DNA of 55,249 nucleotides from an uncultured Pseudomonadota bacterium (lineage in GTDB: Bacteria; Pseudomonadota; Gammaproteobacteria; Burkholderiales; Rhodocyclaceae), in assembly GCA_903951825.1 (NCBI GenBank), contig CAJBDJ010000048.1:1-55249 (forward strand), written 5' to 3'. The position numbers and the translations under genes are program-made. The notes under the pieces are model-generated. The model saw nothing but the letters and a program-made list of their open reading frames with translations. It searched no databases and was not told the DNA's origin. Shown one piece after another: positions 38,681-47,576 of the stretch. The first letter of the stretch is position 1. Each line of letters opens with the position of its first letter.

Positions 38681-39785
38681 CTAAACACCCTGTTTCAGGC
38701 TGGCTTCAATAAACCCGTCGAGGTCGCCATCGAGGACGCCTTGCGTGTTGCCGGTTTCGTAGTTGGTGCGCAAATCCTTGATCCGGCTCTGGTCAAGTAC
38801 ATAGGAGCGGATCTGATGACCCCAGCCGATGTCGGATTTGGCATCTTCCAGTTTTTGCTGCTCGGCCTGCTGTTTGCGCAATTCAAATTCATATATGCGG
38901 GCGCGCAGCATTTGCCAGGCTTCATCGCGGTTGCGGTGTTGCGAGCGGTCGTTCTGGCATTGGACGACGATGCCGGTCGGCAGGTGAGTCAGGCGAACGG
39001 CCGAATCGGTCTTGTTGATGTGCTGGCCGCCGGCGCCGGAGGCGCGGTAGGTGTCGGTACGCACATCCGAGGGATTGATGTTGATTTCAATCGAGTCATC
39101 GACCTCGGGGAAAACGAATACGGAAGTAAACGAGGTGTGACGGCGGGCGTTCGAGTCGAAGGGCGATTTGCGAACCAGGCGATGAATGCCGGTTTCGGTA
39201 CGCAGCGTGCCGTAGGCGTAATCGCCGGTGAACTTGACGGTAGCGCCCTTGAGGCCGGCAACTTCGCCTTCAGACTCTTCCATGACTTCAACGGCGAACC
39301 CTTTTTTCTCACCAAATTTGAGGTACATGCGCAAGAGCATTGCCGCCCAGTCCTGGGCTTCGGTGCCACCGGCGCCGGCCTGGATTTCCAGGAAGCAGGG
39401 GCTTGGATCCATCGGGTTGTTGAACATGCGGCGAAATTCAAGGGCGGCGATCCGGCTCTCCAGCGCCGCGTTGTCTGCTTCGACGGAGAGCAGGGTGCCG
39501 GCGTCGCCATCTTCCTTGCCCATATCAAACAGTTCGCGGCCGTCATCGAGGCCACCTTGAACTTCTTCAAGGACGAGAACGATGTTTTCCAGCGCTTTTT
39601 TCTCGCGCCCGAGATCCTGGGCGCGCTTGGCGTCGTCCCATATCTTCGGGTCTTCCATCTCGGCGTTGAGGAGGGTTAAACGTTCGCGCTTGTGATCGTA
39701 GTCAAAGATACCTCCGCAACTCGGCGGCGCGCTGCGCCAGATCGTCGAGTTTGTTGGAGATGCTGTTGATGTGTTCGGCTTCCAT
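38681..39785 (-). CDS. prfB: Peptide chain release factor 2 (programmed +1 frameshift)
   Basis: RF2 ends translation at UGA and UAA. It is read in two pieces: 39785-39705 encodes 27 residues ([16 protein letters not shown] and on to RRYL), where a UGA stop follows. A +1 slip then skips the T at 39704 and continues from 39703 to 38681, giving about 367 residues. The catalytic GGQ is in [14 protein letters not shown] and the stop-recognition SPF motif in KSPFDSNAR. The spurious upstream frame from 39865 is not used. lysS, often next to prfB, is not adjacent here. Confidence 0.96.
39701..39716 (-). promoter_or_regulatory. prfB: RF2 autoregulatory frameshift site
   Basis: On the minus strand the site reads CGG AGG TAT CTT TGA C. 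The AGG acts as an internal Shine-Dalgarno, CTT is the slippery codon, and the UGA followed by C is a poor stop. This is the classical site at which low RF2 level increases frameshifting and so RF2 synthesis. It shows that prfB is intact. Confidence 0.95.
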
Positions 39786-39887
39786 GGGGGGCTTTCAATG
39801 GCAGTAAAAACCGCATTATAGCGGGGCAACTTGGGCGCGACGGCCTGCCGTCTGCCGCTCAACAATCGCTGATGAAGCCGGGTTTGG

Positions 39888-40355
39888 TTATTGCCGATGG
39901 CCGTCGGGTGTCCAGCGCGTCGCTGCCGAATCGTCGCTTTCGCGGGCGTCGACCCAGTGTGCGCCGTTTGGGGTGGTTTCGCGCTTCCAGAAAGGGGCGC
40001 GGGTTTTCAGGTAATCCATGATGAATTCACAGGCGGCGAAGGCGGCGCCGCGATGGGCGCTGGTGACGGCAACGAGAACAACCTGGTCGCCGGGCTGGAG
40101 GCGGCCGACACGATGAATGACCCGGACGCCGACAATCTCCCAGCGTGCTTTGGCGGCGCTGACGATTTCCGCCAAGGCTTTTTCGCACATTCCCGGATAG
40201 TGTTCGAGCATCATTTCCGAAACGCTGTTGCCGTCGTTGATGTCGCGCACGAAGCCGACAAAGGAGGTCAGAGCGCCGATACGCGGATCGCCGGCACGCA
40301 GTTCGGCGAGTTCGGCAGCCAGATCAAAGTCGGCCTCCTGAATGCGGATGCTCAC
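39888..40355 (-). CDS. moaE: Molybdopterin synthase catalytic subunit
   Basis: With MoaD it inserts the two dithiolene sulfurs into precursor Z to make molybdopterin. MoaE motifs are clear: [11 protein letters not shown], the [14 protein letters not shown] region, [20 protein letters not shown] and [12 protein letters not shown] with the active-site lysines. The start is the GTG at 40355 with GGAGG 6 bases upstream; the TTG at 40361 would lie on the Shine-Dalgarno. 155 residues. Directly after moaD. Confidence 0.96.
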   Translation of the reverse strand: MSIRIQEADFDLAAELAELRAGDPRIGALTSFVGFVRDINDGNSVSEMMLEHYPGMCEKALAEIVSAAKARWEIVGVRVIHRVGRLQPGDQVVLVAVTSAHRGAAFAACEFIMDYLKTRAPFWKRETTPNGAHWVDARESDDSAATRWTPDGHRQ

Positions 40356-40357
40356 CG

Positions 40358-40606
40358 TCAACCTCCGGTGACCGGCGGAAAGAAGGCCACTTCATCGCCA
40401 TCGGCGACCGGCGTATCGGCCGCGGCCATTTCCTGATTGACAGCGCAGCGCAGGTTTTTGGCGCTTGCCAGGAGATCGCGCCCTTGCGCTACCAGCAAGG
40501 CACGCAGGGCGCCGACATTGCTCACGGCGGCGGGCAGGTCGAGGTTTTCGCCGGGGCAGCCGAAGGCCTCGCGCAAGCCGGCAAAATAAAGGATGCGCAC
40601 GCTCAT
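40358..40606 (-). CDS. moaD: Molybdopterin synthase sulfur carrier subunit
   Basis: An 82-residue ubiquitin-like sulfur carrier ending in the required Gly-Gly (FFPPVTGG), which is thiocarboxylated and donates sulfur. The N-terminus MSVRILYFAGLREAFG fits MoaD. It overlaps the moeA stop by 4 bases, and its own stop sits just before the moaE start. Confidence 0.95.
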   Translation of the reverse strand: MSVRILYFAGLREAFGCPGENLDLPAAVSNVGALRALLVAQGRDLLASAKNLRCAVNQEMAAADTPVADGDEVAFFPPVTGG

Positions 40607-41808
40607 GACAGCAACTCGGCAAAAGTCAGGTAAGCCACGCTGTCGCCCTTGTTGATGGCGAGGGCGGGGCGGTTCATCACCAGGCCGTCGCCCCAGCACA
40701 TGGAGGTGAGCACGCCGGCGCCCTGATGCGGGTAAATCTCCACCTTGCCGCCGGCGTTGACGCGGGCGCGCAAAAACTCGACCCGGGAATCGGGGCGCAA
40801 CCAGTCGGAATCGCTGATCAGGGTGAATACCTGCGGCCTGACCTGATTGACCCCCTGCAAGCGCAAGACGAAGGGGCGAACGATGATCAGGAAGGTGACC
40901 AGCGCCGATACCGGGTTGCCGGGCAGGCCGATAAACCAGGCTTTGCCGCCGGCGCGGCGAATTTCGCCGAAGGCCAGTGGCTTGCCCGGCTTGATGGCGA
41001 TCTTCCACATATCCAGCCGCCCCTCAGCCTCAAGCGCCGGCTTGACGTGGTCTTCTTCGCCGACCGAAACACCGCCGCTGGTGACGACCAGATCGTTATC
41101 GGCGGCCGCCCGGCGCAGGGCATCTCGCGTCGCCGCCAGATTATCCGGCACCGTGCCGAGGTCGCGCACCTCGCACCCCAGGCCTTCAAGCAAGGCACGC
41201 AGCGCGTAGCGGTTGGAGTTGTAGATGGCGCCCGGCGGCAGTGCTTCACCCGGCTGCACCAGTTCATCGCCGGTAAAGAAAATGCCGACCCGCAGGCGAC
41301 GATAGACGGGCAATTCCGCCAGGCCGGCAGCGGCGGCCAAGGCAATATCCTGGGCGCGCAAGCGGATTCCGGCAGGCAGAATGCGGGCGCCGAGAGCCAT
41401 GTCTTCGCCGGTACGGCGGATGTTTTCAAGCGGCTTCGGGAGGTGGTTGATGACGACGCCCTCGGCGTTTGTCAGGCAAAGCTCCTGCATGACGACGGCG
41501 TCGGCGCCCGCCGGCACCGGCGCACCGGTGAAAATACGCGCGGCGGTGCCCGGCTGCAGCGGCGTCCCTGGCTGACCGGCGGCAATCCGCTGACTGACCG
41601 GCAGACAAACGCCGGCGGCGGCGATATCGGCGCAGCATACCGCGTAGCCATCCATCGCCGAATTATCGAGCGGTGGCGAGTCGACGGTGGCGAACTGGTC
41701 GCCGGCCAGCACCCGGCCGGCGGCGGCGGTTAAGGGCAAACTGCGAATTTCTTCGACCGTTTGCGCGGCAGCCAGCAACCGTTCGATGGCTTCTTCAAGA
41801 CTCAGCAT
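40603..41808 (-). CDS. moeA: Molybdopterin molybdenumtransferase
   Basis: MoeA inserts molybdate into adenylated molybdopterin. The motifs SPPLDNSAMDGYAV, IFTGAPVPAGADAVVMQE, FFTGDELVQPGE, VVTSGGVSVGEEDHVK and GLPGNPVSALVTF are all present in order. 401 residues. It overlaps mobB by 7 bases at its start and moaD by 4 bases at its end, within the molybdenum cofactor cluster. Confidence 0.97.
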   Translation of the reverse strand: MLSLEEAIERLLAAAQTVEEIRSLPLTAAAGRVLAGDQFATVDSPPLDNSAMDGYAVCCADIAAAGVCLPVSQRIAAGQPGTPLQPGTAARIFTGAPVPAGADAVVMQELCLTNAEGVVINHLPKPLENIRRTGEDMALGARILPAGIRLRAQDIALAAAAGLAELPVYRRLRVGIFFTGDELVQPGEALPPGAIYNSNRYALRALLEGLGCEVRDLGTVPDNLAATRDALRRAAADNDLVVTSGGVSVGEEDHVKPALEAEGRLDMWKIAIKPGKPLAFGEIRRAGGKAWFIGLPGNPVSALVTFLIIVRPFVLRLQGVNQVRPQVFTLISDSDWLRPDSRVEFLRARVNAGGKVEIYPHQGAGVLTSMCWGDGLVMNRPALAINKGDSVAYLTFAELLS

Positions 41809-42308
41809 GAGCGCTCCTGCAGTTGGAGGTGGTTGATCACAAAATCGGCAATCGCGACGACGTCATTGAGCGGCAAGCGGGGCAGGGTGGTAGCAATTTC
41901 TGCGTCGCTGGCCACGGCAACAATGTCATCGCGCTCGAAAAACAAGGGCGGTTTGCCGTTTTCCTGGCGATAGACTTCGAGCTTGGGTACCGGTTCCTGC
42001 TTGAAGCCCTCGATCAGCACCAGGTCGCAGGGGGCGAGTCGGGCGATCAGTTGATCAAGCACCACCTCGCCTTCGTCGCGGCGCTCGTGCATCAAGGCCC
42101 AACGCGCACCGCAGGAGAGCATCACTTCGCTGGCGCCGGCCGCCCGGTGACGAAAGGAGTCCTTGCCCGGACGGTCGATATCAAAGCCGTGATGGGCGTG
42201 CTTGATGACCGAAACCGTCAGGCCGCGGGCGATGAATTGTGGGATCAGTTTTTCCAGCAAGGTCGTTTTGCCGGCGCCGGAATAGCCGGCGATGCCAAAT
42301 ACTTTCAT
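41802..42308 (-). CDS. mobB: Molybdopterin-guanine dinucleotide biosynthesis protein B
   Basis: A GTP-binding partner of MobA in making the guanine dinucleotide form of the cofactor. The Walker A motif GYSGAGKTTLLEKL lies at about 7-20, the Mg-binding region SVIKHAHHGFDIDRPGKDSF near 36, and LVLIEGFKQEPVPKLEVYR near 100. 168 residues. The ATG at 42308 gives the standard MKVFGIAG N-terminus; upstream in-frame sequence lies in the preceding gene. mobA is not in the window. Confidence 0.94.
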   Translation of the reverse strand: MKVFGIAGYSGAGKTTLLEKLIPQFIARGLTVSVIKHAHHGFDIDRPGKDSFRHRAAGASEVMLSCGARWALMHERRDEGEVVLDQLIARLAPCDLVLIEGFKQEPVPKLEVYRQENGKPPLFFERDDIVAVASDAEIATTLPRLPLNDVVAIADFVINHLQLQERSC

Positions 42309-42324
42309 CGAAAACGGCTCCCTC

Positions 42325-43458
42325 TCAGGCAATGAAAACCGGCGCAAAACCGCCGCCGGGGGTACGGAAATTGGTCGTTTGCCCCTGATAAAGCCGCGCC
42401 GCGAGGAGCTGGACGCGCCCCTGATAAACGTAGGCACGAATGTCGGCCTTCATGCGCTGCGTTTCTCCGTTGACGATGACTTCGTGTTCGGAAGGCGGGA
42501 CGATTTCCTGGGCGATGTAGCCGCCGCGCAGGATTTCTTCAAAAACCCGCTTGGTCAGCTTGTCGCCGCGATACGCCGCACGGCTGCCGAAACCGGCCGC
42601 CGGCTTGAAGAACCAGTGTTTGCGCTGAAGCCAGAAGTCGTCGCCGTCGGCGGGATGCACGGCCAGCGTGCGCGGGACGCCGCCGAGAACGGTCTGGCGA
42701 AGCGCTTCCGGCACCCCGAGTTCGCTCAAAGCCGCCGCGTCGGAAAGCAAAATCAGGTTGCGTTTATCGGCAAACAAGGCGTGGGCGCGCGGGTGCGGTG
42801 TCAGTACCACGCCGCCGGCCGCGAAAGCAGCGCGGATTTCGGCGTTGGCCGCGGCCTCGAGCGAAAAATCGGTGAGCCGGTTGTAGATCAGGTCGACCGG
42901 CTTGCCGTCATGCAACAAGTGCGCGCCGCGGCGCGTGAATTCGCCGGGGTCGGCAACGACGGCATCAATGCCGTTGGCCGTGAACAGCTGGCGAAACAGC
43001 GCGAATTCCGGCGCCAGAAACTGCACGGCAGGGGCGTCATCGACGATGGCGATGCGCCGTAGCGGCTGTTCGCCGCGCTCAAGTTGCCATTCGTGACGGA
43101 ACATGGCGACAAATTCATCGAGCAGCCGGGCGCTGACGTCAGCCTCGCCGTGCGCCGCCAGCAAATAAGCATTGAGCAGGCCGCCGCCGGCGTTGGTGTT
43201 GATTTCGATGAGGCGCGGCCCGTCGGCGGAAAGATGGAAGTCGTAGCCGAAAAAGACGCCCAGCGCGGCGACCGGCTGCCGGGCAATCTCTGCCGCCGGC
43301 GCCAGAGCGCGGTTCTGGAAGGCTGGCAGAGCCATGACCGAGGCGATGGCCGCCACCAGCTGCGAGATCTGATCGGCCGTCGCTTGCGGGATGACGATAT
43401 CGGCAGCGGAAAAAAACTGCGGCTGCGCGGCGCGCATCTGTTCAAAAATTGTCTTCAT
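42325..43458 (-). CDS. Uncharacterised ATP-grasp-like protein
   Basis: I recognise no named function. The 377 residues contain features of a circularly permuted ATP-grasp ligase. A metal-binding-type motif LIEINTNAGGG lies at 83-93, a conserved block TPHPRAHALFADKRNL at 220-235, a nucleotide-loop-like KPAAGFGSRAAYRGD at 285-299, and a C-terminal segment MKADIRAYVYQGRVQLL with a closing NFRTPGGGFAPV. This order recalls glutathionylspermidine-synthase-like and related peptide ligases, whose substrates are carboxylates and amines. The ATG at 43458 overlaps the stop of the upstream helicase gene, and mobB follows 16 bases later, so it is embedded between DNA-repair and molybdenum cofactor genes. 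Confidence 0.7.
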   Translation of the reverse strand: MKTIFEQMRAAQPQFFSAADIVIPQATADQISQLVAAIASVMALPAFQNRALAPAAEIARQPVAALGVFFGYDFHLSADGPRLIEINTNAGGGLLNAYLLAAHGEADVSARLLDEFVAMFRHEWQLERGEQPLRRIAIVDDAPAVQFLAPEFALFRQLFTANGIDAVVADPGEFTRRGAHLLHDGKPVDLIYNRLTDFSLEAAANAEIRAAFAAGGVVLTPHPRAHALFADKRNLILLSDAAALSELGVPEALRQTVLGGVPRTLAVHPADGDDFWLQRKHWFFKPAAGFGSRAAYRGDKLTKRVFEEILRGGYIAQEIVPPSEHEVIVNGETQRMKADIRAYVYQGRVQLLAARLYQGQTTNFRTPGGGFAPVFIA

Positions 43459-45380
43459 CGGCGGGCAAAAAAATCAATGACGTCGGCGAGCAGTTTGGTT
43501 CGCTTCATCGGCGGCAAACTTTGCCAGACCCGACGGCCGTAGGGTTTCGAGAGTAGCCGTGGATCGCAGATCATCAACACGCCGCGATCGGTTTCATCAC
43601 GAATCAGGCGCCCGGCACCTTGTTTGACGTTGATCACGGCGCGTGGCAACTGGTATTCGATGAAGGCATTGCGACCCTGCTGCTTCATTTGCTCGATGCG
43701 CGCCGAAAGCACCGGATCGTCGGGCGGGGCGAAGGGAATCTTGTCAATGACGACCAGCGAGAGCGCCTCGCCGCGCACGTCCACACCCTCCCAAAAGCTC
43801 TGGCTGCCGACCAGTACGGCATTGCCGAGGTGACGGAAGCGTTCCAGCAACTCGTTCTTGCTCCCTTCGCCTTGCAGCAGCAAGGGCATCTCGTGGCCTT
43901 CGTCGGCAAAACGCGCCTTGAGCAATTCGTGCGTGCGGCGCATGGCGCGCAGGCTGGTGCACAGAAAAAACGCGCCGCCGCCGGCGGCGACAAGCGCCGG
44001 GAAGGCGGCATCGACGACGGCATCGGTATAGCCGAAGGAATTCGGTTCTGGCATTCCCAGCGGGGCATAGAGCATGGCTTGTTTGGCGTATTCGAAGGGG
44101 CTTTCCCAGCACGCCGATTCCGCTTCGCCCAAGCCCAGTTCAGCACAGTAATGGTCAAACTTGCCCTGCACGGCGAGCGTTGCCGAGGTAAAAATCCAGG
44201 CGCGCGGGTGGCCACCCATCTGTTTCTTGAAAATCTCCGCGACATCGAGCGGGGTTGAATTGAGCTGTAGCGAGTGGGTAAAAGCCTCCGCCCAGCGCAC
44301 CGTGCCGTCGGCATCGGTTTTCTGCCAGGCGCCCAGCCGCTGGACGAGTTCAAGCGCCCGCTGCCAGCATTTTTCAAGCCCTTCGGCGCGTTCGGCCTGG
44401 GTTTCAAGCAGCGCCGCAAAGTTCGTCAGTTCATCCTCCAGCAATTTCAGGGCGGGCAAAAATTCAGGCTTGTCGGCCACTTGCGCGTAGGAGAAACGCC
44501 CGCCATCGACGCCGACCGCCAGTCGCAAATCCTTGGCTACTTTTTCCAGTTGCTTGCCGGCGCTTTGCAGGTCGAGACAGTCGCGGGCATTGGCCAAACC
44601 CTCGCTGCGCGCATCGCGGGCGAGATCGAGCACTTGCGCGGTCGAGGCGCTGTCGCCGAAAAACAGCGTGGCCACTTCCGGCAATTGATGCGCCTCGTCG
44701 AAGATGACGGTATTGCAGGCCGGCAGCAGTTCGGCCATGCCTTCGTCGCGTAGCATCACATCGGCAAAAAACAGGTGGTGATTGACGACGACGAGATCGG
44801 CGGCCATCGCCTCGCGCCGCGCCAGCATGACAAAGCACTCCTTGTGGTTCGGGCACTCCTGGCCGAGACAGTTCTCGCGTGTCGAGGTAGCGTGGTTCCA
44901 GACCGGCGATGTTTCGGAAACCTCGACGCATTCGGATTTGTCGCCGCTCTGCGTGACTTTGGCAAAAAGCGCGATGCGGCGCGCGTCGGCGGCATCTTCG
45001 CGGGTCGAAAAGCGACCTTCGGCGAGGGCATTTTGCAGGTGGTAAGGGCAAACATAGTTGGCGCGCCCCTTGAGCAAGGCAATCTTGACCGGCGCCTTGA
45101 GCGCATCGCGCACCATCGGCAAGTCTTTGTTGTAAAGCTGATCCTGCAGGGTTTTGGTGCCGGTGGAGACAATCACCTTGCCGCCGGATTGCAGGGCCGG
45201 CACCAGGTAGGCAAAGGTTTTCCCGGTGCCGGTGCCGGCTTCGGCGATGAATACCGACTGGCTGTCGATTGCCGCCGCGACGCGCACAGCCATGTCGACC
45301 TGCTGCTGGCGCACGCGATAGCCGCCAATAGCCCGGGCCAGCGGCCCGTCGGGGGAAAATGTTTCCGGAAGGGAAGACAA
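43455..45380 (-). CDS. ATP-dependent DNA helicase, DinG/YoaA family
   Basis: A 641-residue XPD-like superfamily 2 helicase. Walker A AEAGTGTGKT is at 47-56 and the DEAH box VIFDEAHQLPE near 224. Four cysteines between them (NYVCPYHL, SECVEV, NCLGQECPNH) can bind a 4Fe-4S cluster. Motif VI is GAGRLIRDETDRG near 588. The family removes roadblocks and R-loops and helps replication repair. YoaA-like length and the lack of an N-terminal exonuclease favour YoaA over the longer DinG. Heads the long leftward run of genes. Confidence 0.9.
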   Translation of the reverse strand: MSSLPETFSPDGPLARAIGGYRVRQQQVDMAVRVAAAIDSQSVFIAEAGTGTGKTFAYLVPALQSGGKVIVSTGTKTLQDQLYNKDLPMVRDALKAPVKIALLKGRANYVCPYHLQNALAEGRFSTREDAADARRIALFAKVTQSGDKSECVEVSETSPVWNHATSTRENCLGQECPNHKECFVMLARREAMAADLVVVNHHLFFADVMLRDEGMAELLPACNTVIFDEAHQLPEVATLFFGDSASTAQVLDLARDARSEGLANARDCLDLQSAGKQLEKVAKDLRLAVGVDGGRFSYAQVADKPEFLPALKLLEDELTNFAALLETQAERAEGLEKCWQRALELVQRLGAWQKTDADGTVRWAEAFTHSLQLNSTPLDVAEIFKKQMGGHPRAWIFTSATLAVQGKFDHYCAELGLGEAESACWESPFEYAKQAMLYAPLGMPEPNSFGYTDAVVDAAFPALVAAGGGAFFLCTSLRAMRRTHELLKARFADEGHEMPLLLQGEGSKNELLERFRHLGNAVLVGSQSFWEGVDVRGEALSLVVIDKIPFAPPDDPVLSARIEQMKQQGRNAFIEYQLPRAVINVKQGAGRLIRDETDRGVLMICDPRLLSKPYGRRVWQSLPPMKRTKLLADVIDFFARR

Positions 45381-45473
45381 GGGAAAAGGCCTGAAAAATG
45401 AGGGCGAATCTTAGCAGATGCCCCCCGGCAAGATAATCCGACGAGGATTGGGGGTGCATGGCAATGTGACAGC

Positions 45474-45507
45474 CTGTCATGCCGCTGTAACAAAGCGCCG
45501 CTAATCT
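45474..45507 (+). promoter_or_regulatory. Pho box and promoter of pstS
   Basis: A near-perfect PhoB site, CTGTCAT-GCCG-CTGTAAC (45474-45491), consists of two direct 7-base repeats with a 4-base linker. The -10 box TAATCT (45502-45507) starts 10 bases after it, so the second repeat replaces the -35, as in classical PhoB-activated promoters. pstS begins 38 bases after the -10. Confidence 0.9.
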
Positions 45508-45545
45508 GCGAAGCGTTGTCAATCCAATCACTTGCCGGAGTCCAC

Positions 45546-46547
45546 ATGTTCAAGCAATCCACTCTCGTTTCATTCATGGCTGCCGCCGCTGTCGCTCTCC
45601 TGGGTACCCCGGCGGCGCACGCTCAGGTTATTAAAATTGACGGGTCGTCGACGGTTTATCCGATTACCGAGGCGGTCGCCGAAGATTTCCAGAAGGCCAA
45701 AAAGAACGCCATCAAGGTGACCGTCGGCATTTCCGGCACCGGCGGCGGCTTCAAGAAATTCTGCCGCGGCGAATCCGATCTGCAAAATGCGTCGCGGCCG
45801 ATCCTCGCCAAGGAAATGGCGGATTGCAAGGCGGCGGGTGTCGAATACATCGAAATGCCGGTTGCCTATGATGCGCTGACCGTCGTCATCAATCCGAAAA
45901 ACGCTTTCATCAAAGAGATGACCGTCAGCGAGCTGAAAACGCTGTGGGAGCCTGCTGCGCAAGGCAAGGTGACGAAGTGGAACCAGGTTAACCCAGCCTG
46001 GCCGGAGGCGCCGATCAAGCTGTTCGGCGCCGGTGCTGATTCCGGTACTTTCGATTATTTCACCGAGGCCATCGTCGAAAAAGCCAAATCGTCACGCGGC
46101 GATTACACCGCATCTGAAGACGACAATGTGCTGGTGCAGGGGGTTTCCCGCGATGTCAATGCGATTGGCTATTTTGGTTACGCCTATTACGCGGAGAACA
46201 TGGCTCGCCTGAAGGGGGTGCCGATTGTCAATCCAAAGACTGGCAAAGCGGTTGAGCCATCTGGCGCCAACGTCGAGAACGGTACCTATGTGCCTTTGTC
46301 TCGTCCGATTTTTGTTTATGTCAATGCAAAATCGCTGGCCAAGCCGGAAGTCAATGAATTCATTGATTACTACATGAAGCACGCTGACAAGCTGATTCGT
46401 GAGGTTAAATACGTGCCGCTGCCGAAAGCTGCTTACGATGGCAATCTCAAGCACGTCAAGGAGATGAAAACCGGCACCGTGATGGGTGGCAAGAACGAAG
46501 TCGGTATCACCGTTGAAGAGTTGATGAAGCGCGAAGCGAAGATGTAA
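45546..46547 (+). CDS. pstS: Phosphate ABC transporter substrate-binding protein
   Basis: Periplasmic phosphate receptor of the high-affinity PstSCAB transporter, 333 residues. The signal peptide is cleaved after AHA near residue 26. The phosphate-binding [10 protein letters not shown] segment follows, with [22 protein letters not shown] and the [10 protein letters not shown] loop. The ATG at 45546 has GGAG 5 bases upstream; upstream in-frame sequence is leader. First gene of the phosphate regulon, behind a Pho box. Confidence 0.97.
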   Translation: MFKQSTLVSFMAAAAVALLGTPAAHAQVIKIDGSSTVYPITEAVAEDFQKAKKNAIKVTVGISGTGGGFKKFCRGESDLQNASRPILAKEMADCKAAGVEYIEMPVAYDALTVVINPKNAFIKEMTVSELKTLWEPAAQGKVTKWNQVNPAWPEAPIKLFGAGADSGTFDYFTEAIVEKAKSSRGDYTASEDDNVLVQGVSRDVNAIGYFGYAYYAENMARLKGVPIVNPKTGKAVEPSGANVENGTYVPLSRPIFVYVNAKSLAKPEVNEFIDYYMKHADKLIREVKYVPLPKAAYDGNLKHVKEMKTGTVMGGKNEVGITVEELMKREAKM

Positions 46548-46577
46548 GGTTCGCCCGGGTGAGTTGATCGCCACAAG

Positions 46578-46610
46578 AAAGCCTGATCCCGGCGGGGTCG
46601 GGCTTTGTTT
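46578..46610 (+). terminator. Attenuator-type hairpin between pstS and pstC
   Basis: A 13-bp stem (46578-46590 with 46594-46606, including G-T pairs) has a 3-base loop and is followed by GTTT. It resembles a leaky terminator that would keep pstS mRNA more abundant than pstCAB, suiting the need for excess binding protein. Confidence 0.7.
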
Positions 46611-46640
46611 CAATCGAAGGTTTATGGTTAATTGACATTC

Positions 46641-47576
46641 ATGCCTGCAAATAATCCTGGCGACCTGCATCAGGTCAGCGACCGCCTGGCGTACAACGCC
46701 ATGCGCCACTGGAAGGAACGGCTGATCGAGGCAGTTCTGCTCGCTGCCGCAGCGGTTTCGGTGCTCACCACGCTGGGCATTGTTTATGTCCTGGTTTCCG
46801 AATCCATTTCTTTTTTTGCCAACGTCAGCATCGTCGATTTTTTGACCGATACGCAATGGACGCCGCTTTTCGACGATGCCCATTTCGGCATCATGGTGCT
46901 CGTTTCCGGTACGCTGGTTTCGTCGTTTGTCGCGCTGGCGGTGGCCATACCGATGGGCACGATCATCGCCATCTACCTTTCGGAATTTGCCGATTCGCGG
47001 GTTCGTGAGGTGGCCAAGCCGATTCTTGAATTGCTCGGCGGCATTCCGACGATAGTCTTCGGCTACTTCGCGCTGCTCGTCGTGACGCCGATCCTGCAAT
47101 TCGTCTTGCCCGGCCTGCCCGGCTTCTCGCTGCTCTCGGCCGGTTTGGTCATGGGCATCATGATCGTTCCCTACATCGCCTCGTTGTCCGAGGATGCGAT
47201 GCGGGCGGTGCCGATGAGCATGCGCGAAGGCTCCTACGCTATGGGCGCAACCAAGCTTTACACAGCGGTTCATGTGGTTGTGCCGGCGGCCATTTCCGGT
47301 CTCGCGGCTTCTTACATCCTGGGCATTTCGCGGGCCGTCGGTGAAACGATGATTCTCGCGGTTGCCGCCGGGATGCAGCCGAATCTGACGTGGAACCCGA
47401 TGGAGCCGGCCGCCACCATCACTTCCTACATCGTTCAGGTTGCCCTCGGCGATTTGCCGCATGGTTCGATCGGCTACCAGACCATTTTTGCCGCCGGTCT
47501 GACGTTGTTGCTGATCACCTTGCTTTTCAACATTCTCGGCCAATGGTTACGCGCCAGATTTCGGGAGAATTACTAA
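46641..47576 (+). CDS. pstC: Phosphate ABC transporter permease PstC
   Basis: Inner-membrane permease with about six helices; 311 residues. The conserved cytoplasmic loop motif AMGATKLYTAVHVVVPAAISG (EAA-type) is near residue 205, and LLGGIPTIVFGYFAL lies near 132. The ATG at 46641 is used because the TTG start nine bases earlier lacks a good ribosome site. It is separated from pstS by a hairpin and overlaps pstA by one base. Confidence 0.95.
   Translation: MPANNPGDLHQVSDRLAYNAMRHWKERLIEAVLLAAAAVSVLTTLGIVYVLVSESISFFANVSIVDFLTDTQWTPLFDDAHFGIMVLVSGTLVSSFVALAVAIPMGTIIAIYLSEFADSRVREVAKPILELLGGIPTIVFGYFALLVVTPILQFVLPGLPGFSLLSAGLVMGIMIVPYIASLSEDAMRAVPMSMREGSYAMGATKLYTAVHVVVPAAISGLAASYILGISRAVGETMILAVAAGMQPNLTWNPMEPAATITSYIVQVALGDLPHGSIGYQTIFAAGLTLLLITLLFNILGQWLRARFRENY

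Noticed and set aside
37685-39679. A 664-codon frame on the plus strand across prfB and the adaptor gene.
   Set aside because: It spans two well-identified minus-strand genes and their intergenic gap; chance open frame.
39705-39865. prfB as a broken gene or sequencing error because of the frame change.
   Set aside because: The TATCTTTGAC site with an SD-like AGG is the known regulated frameshift, so the gene is intact.
46092-47543. A 483-codon antisense frame over pstS-pstC.
   Set aside because: The Pst proteins on the plus strand have clear motifs; the antisense is compositional noise.
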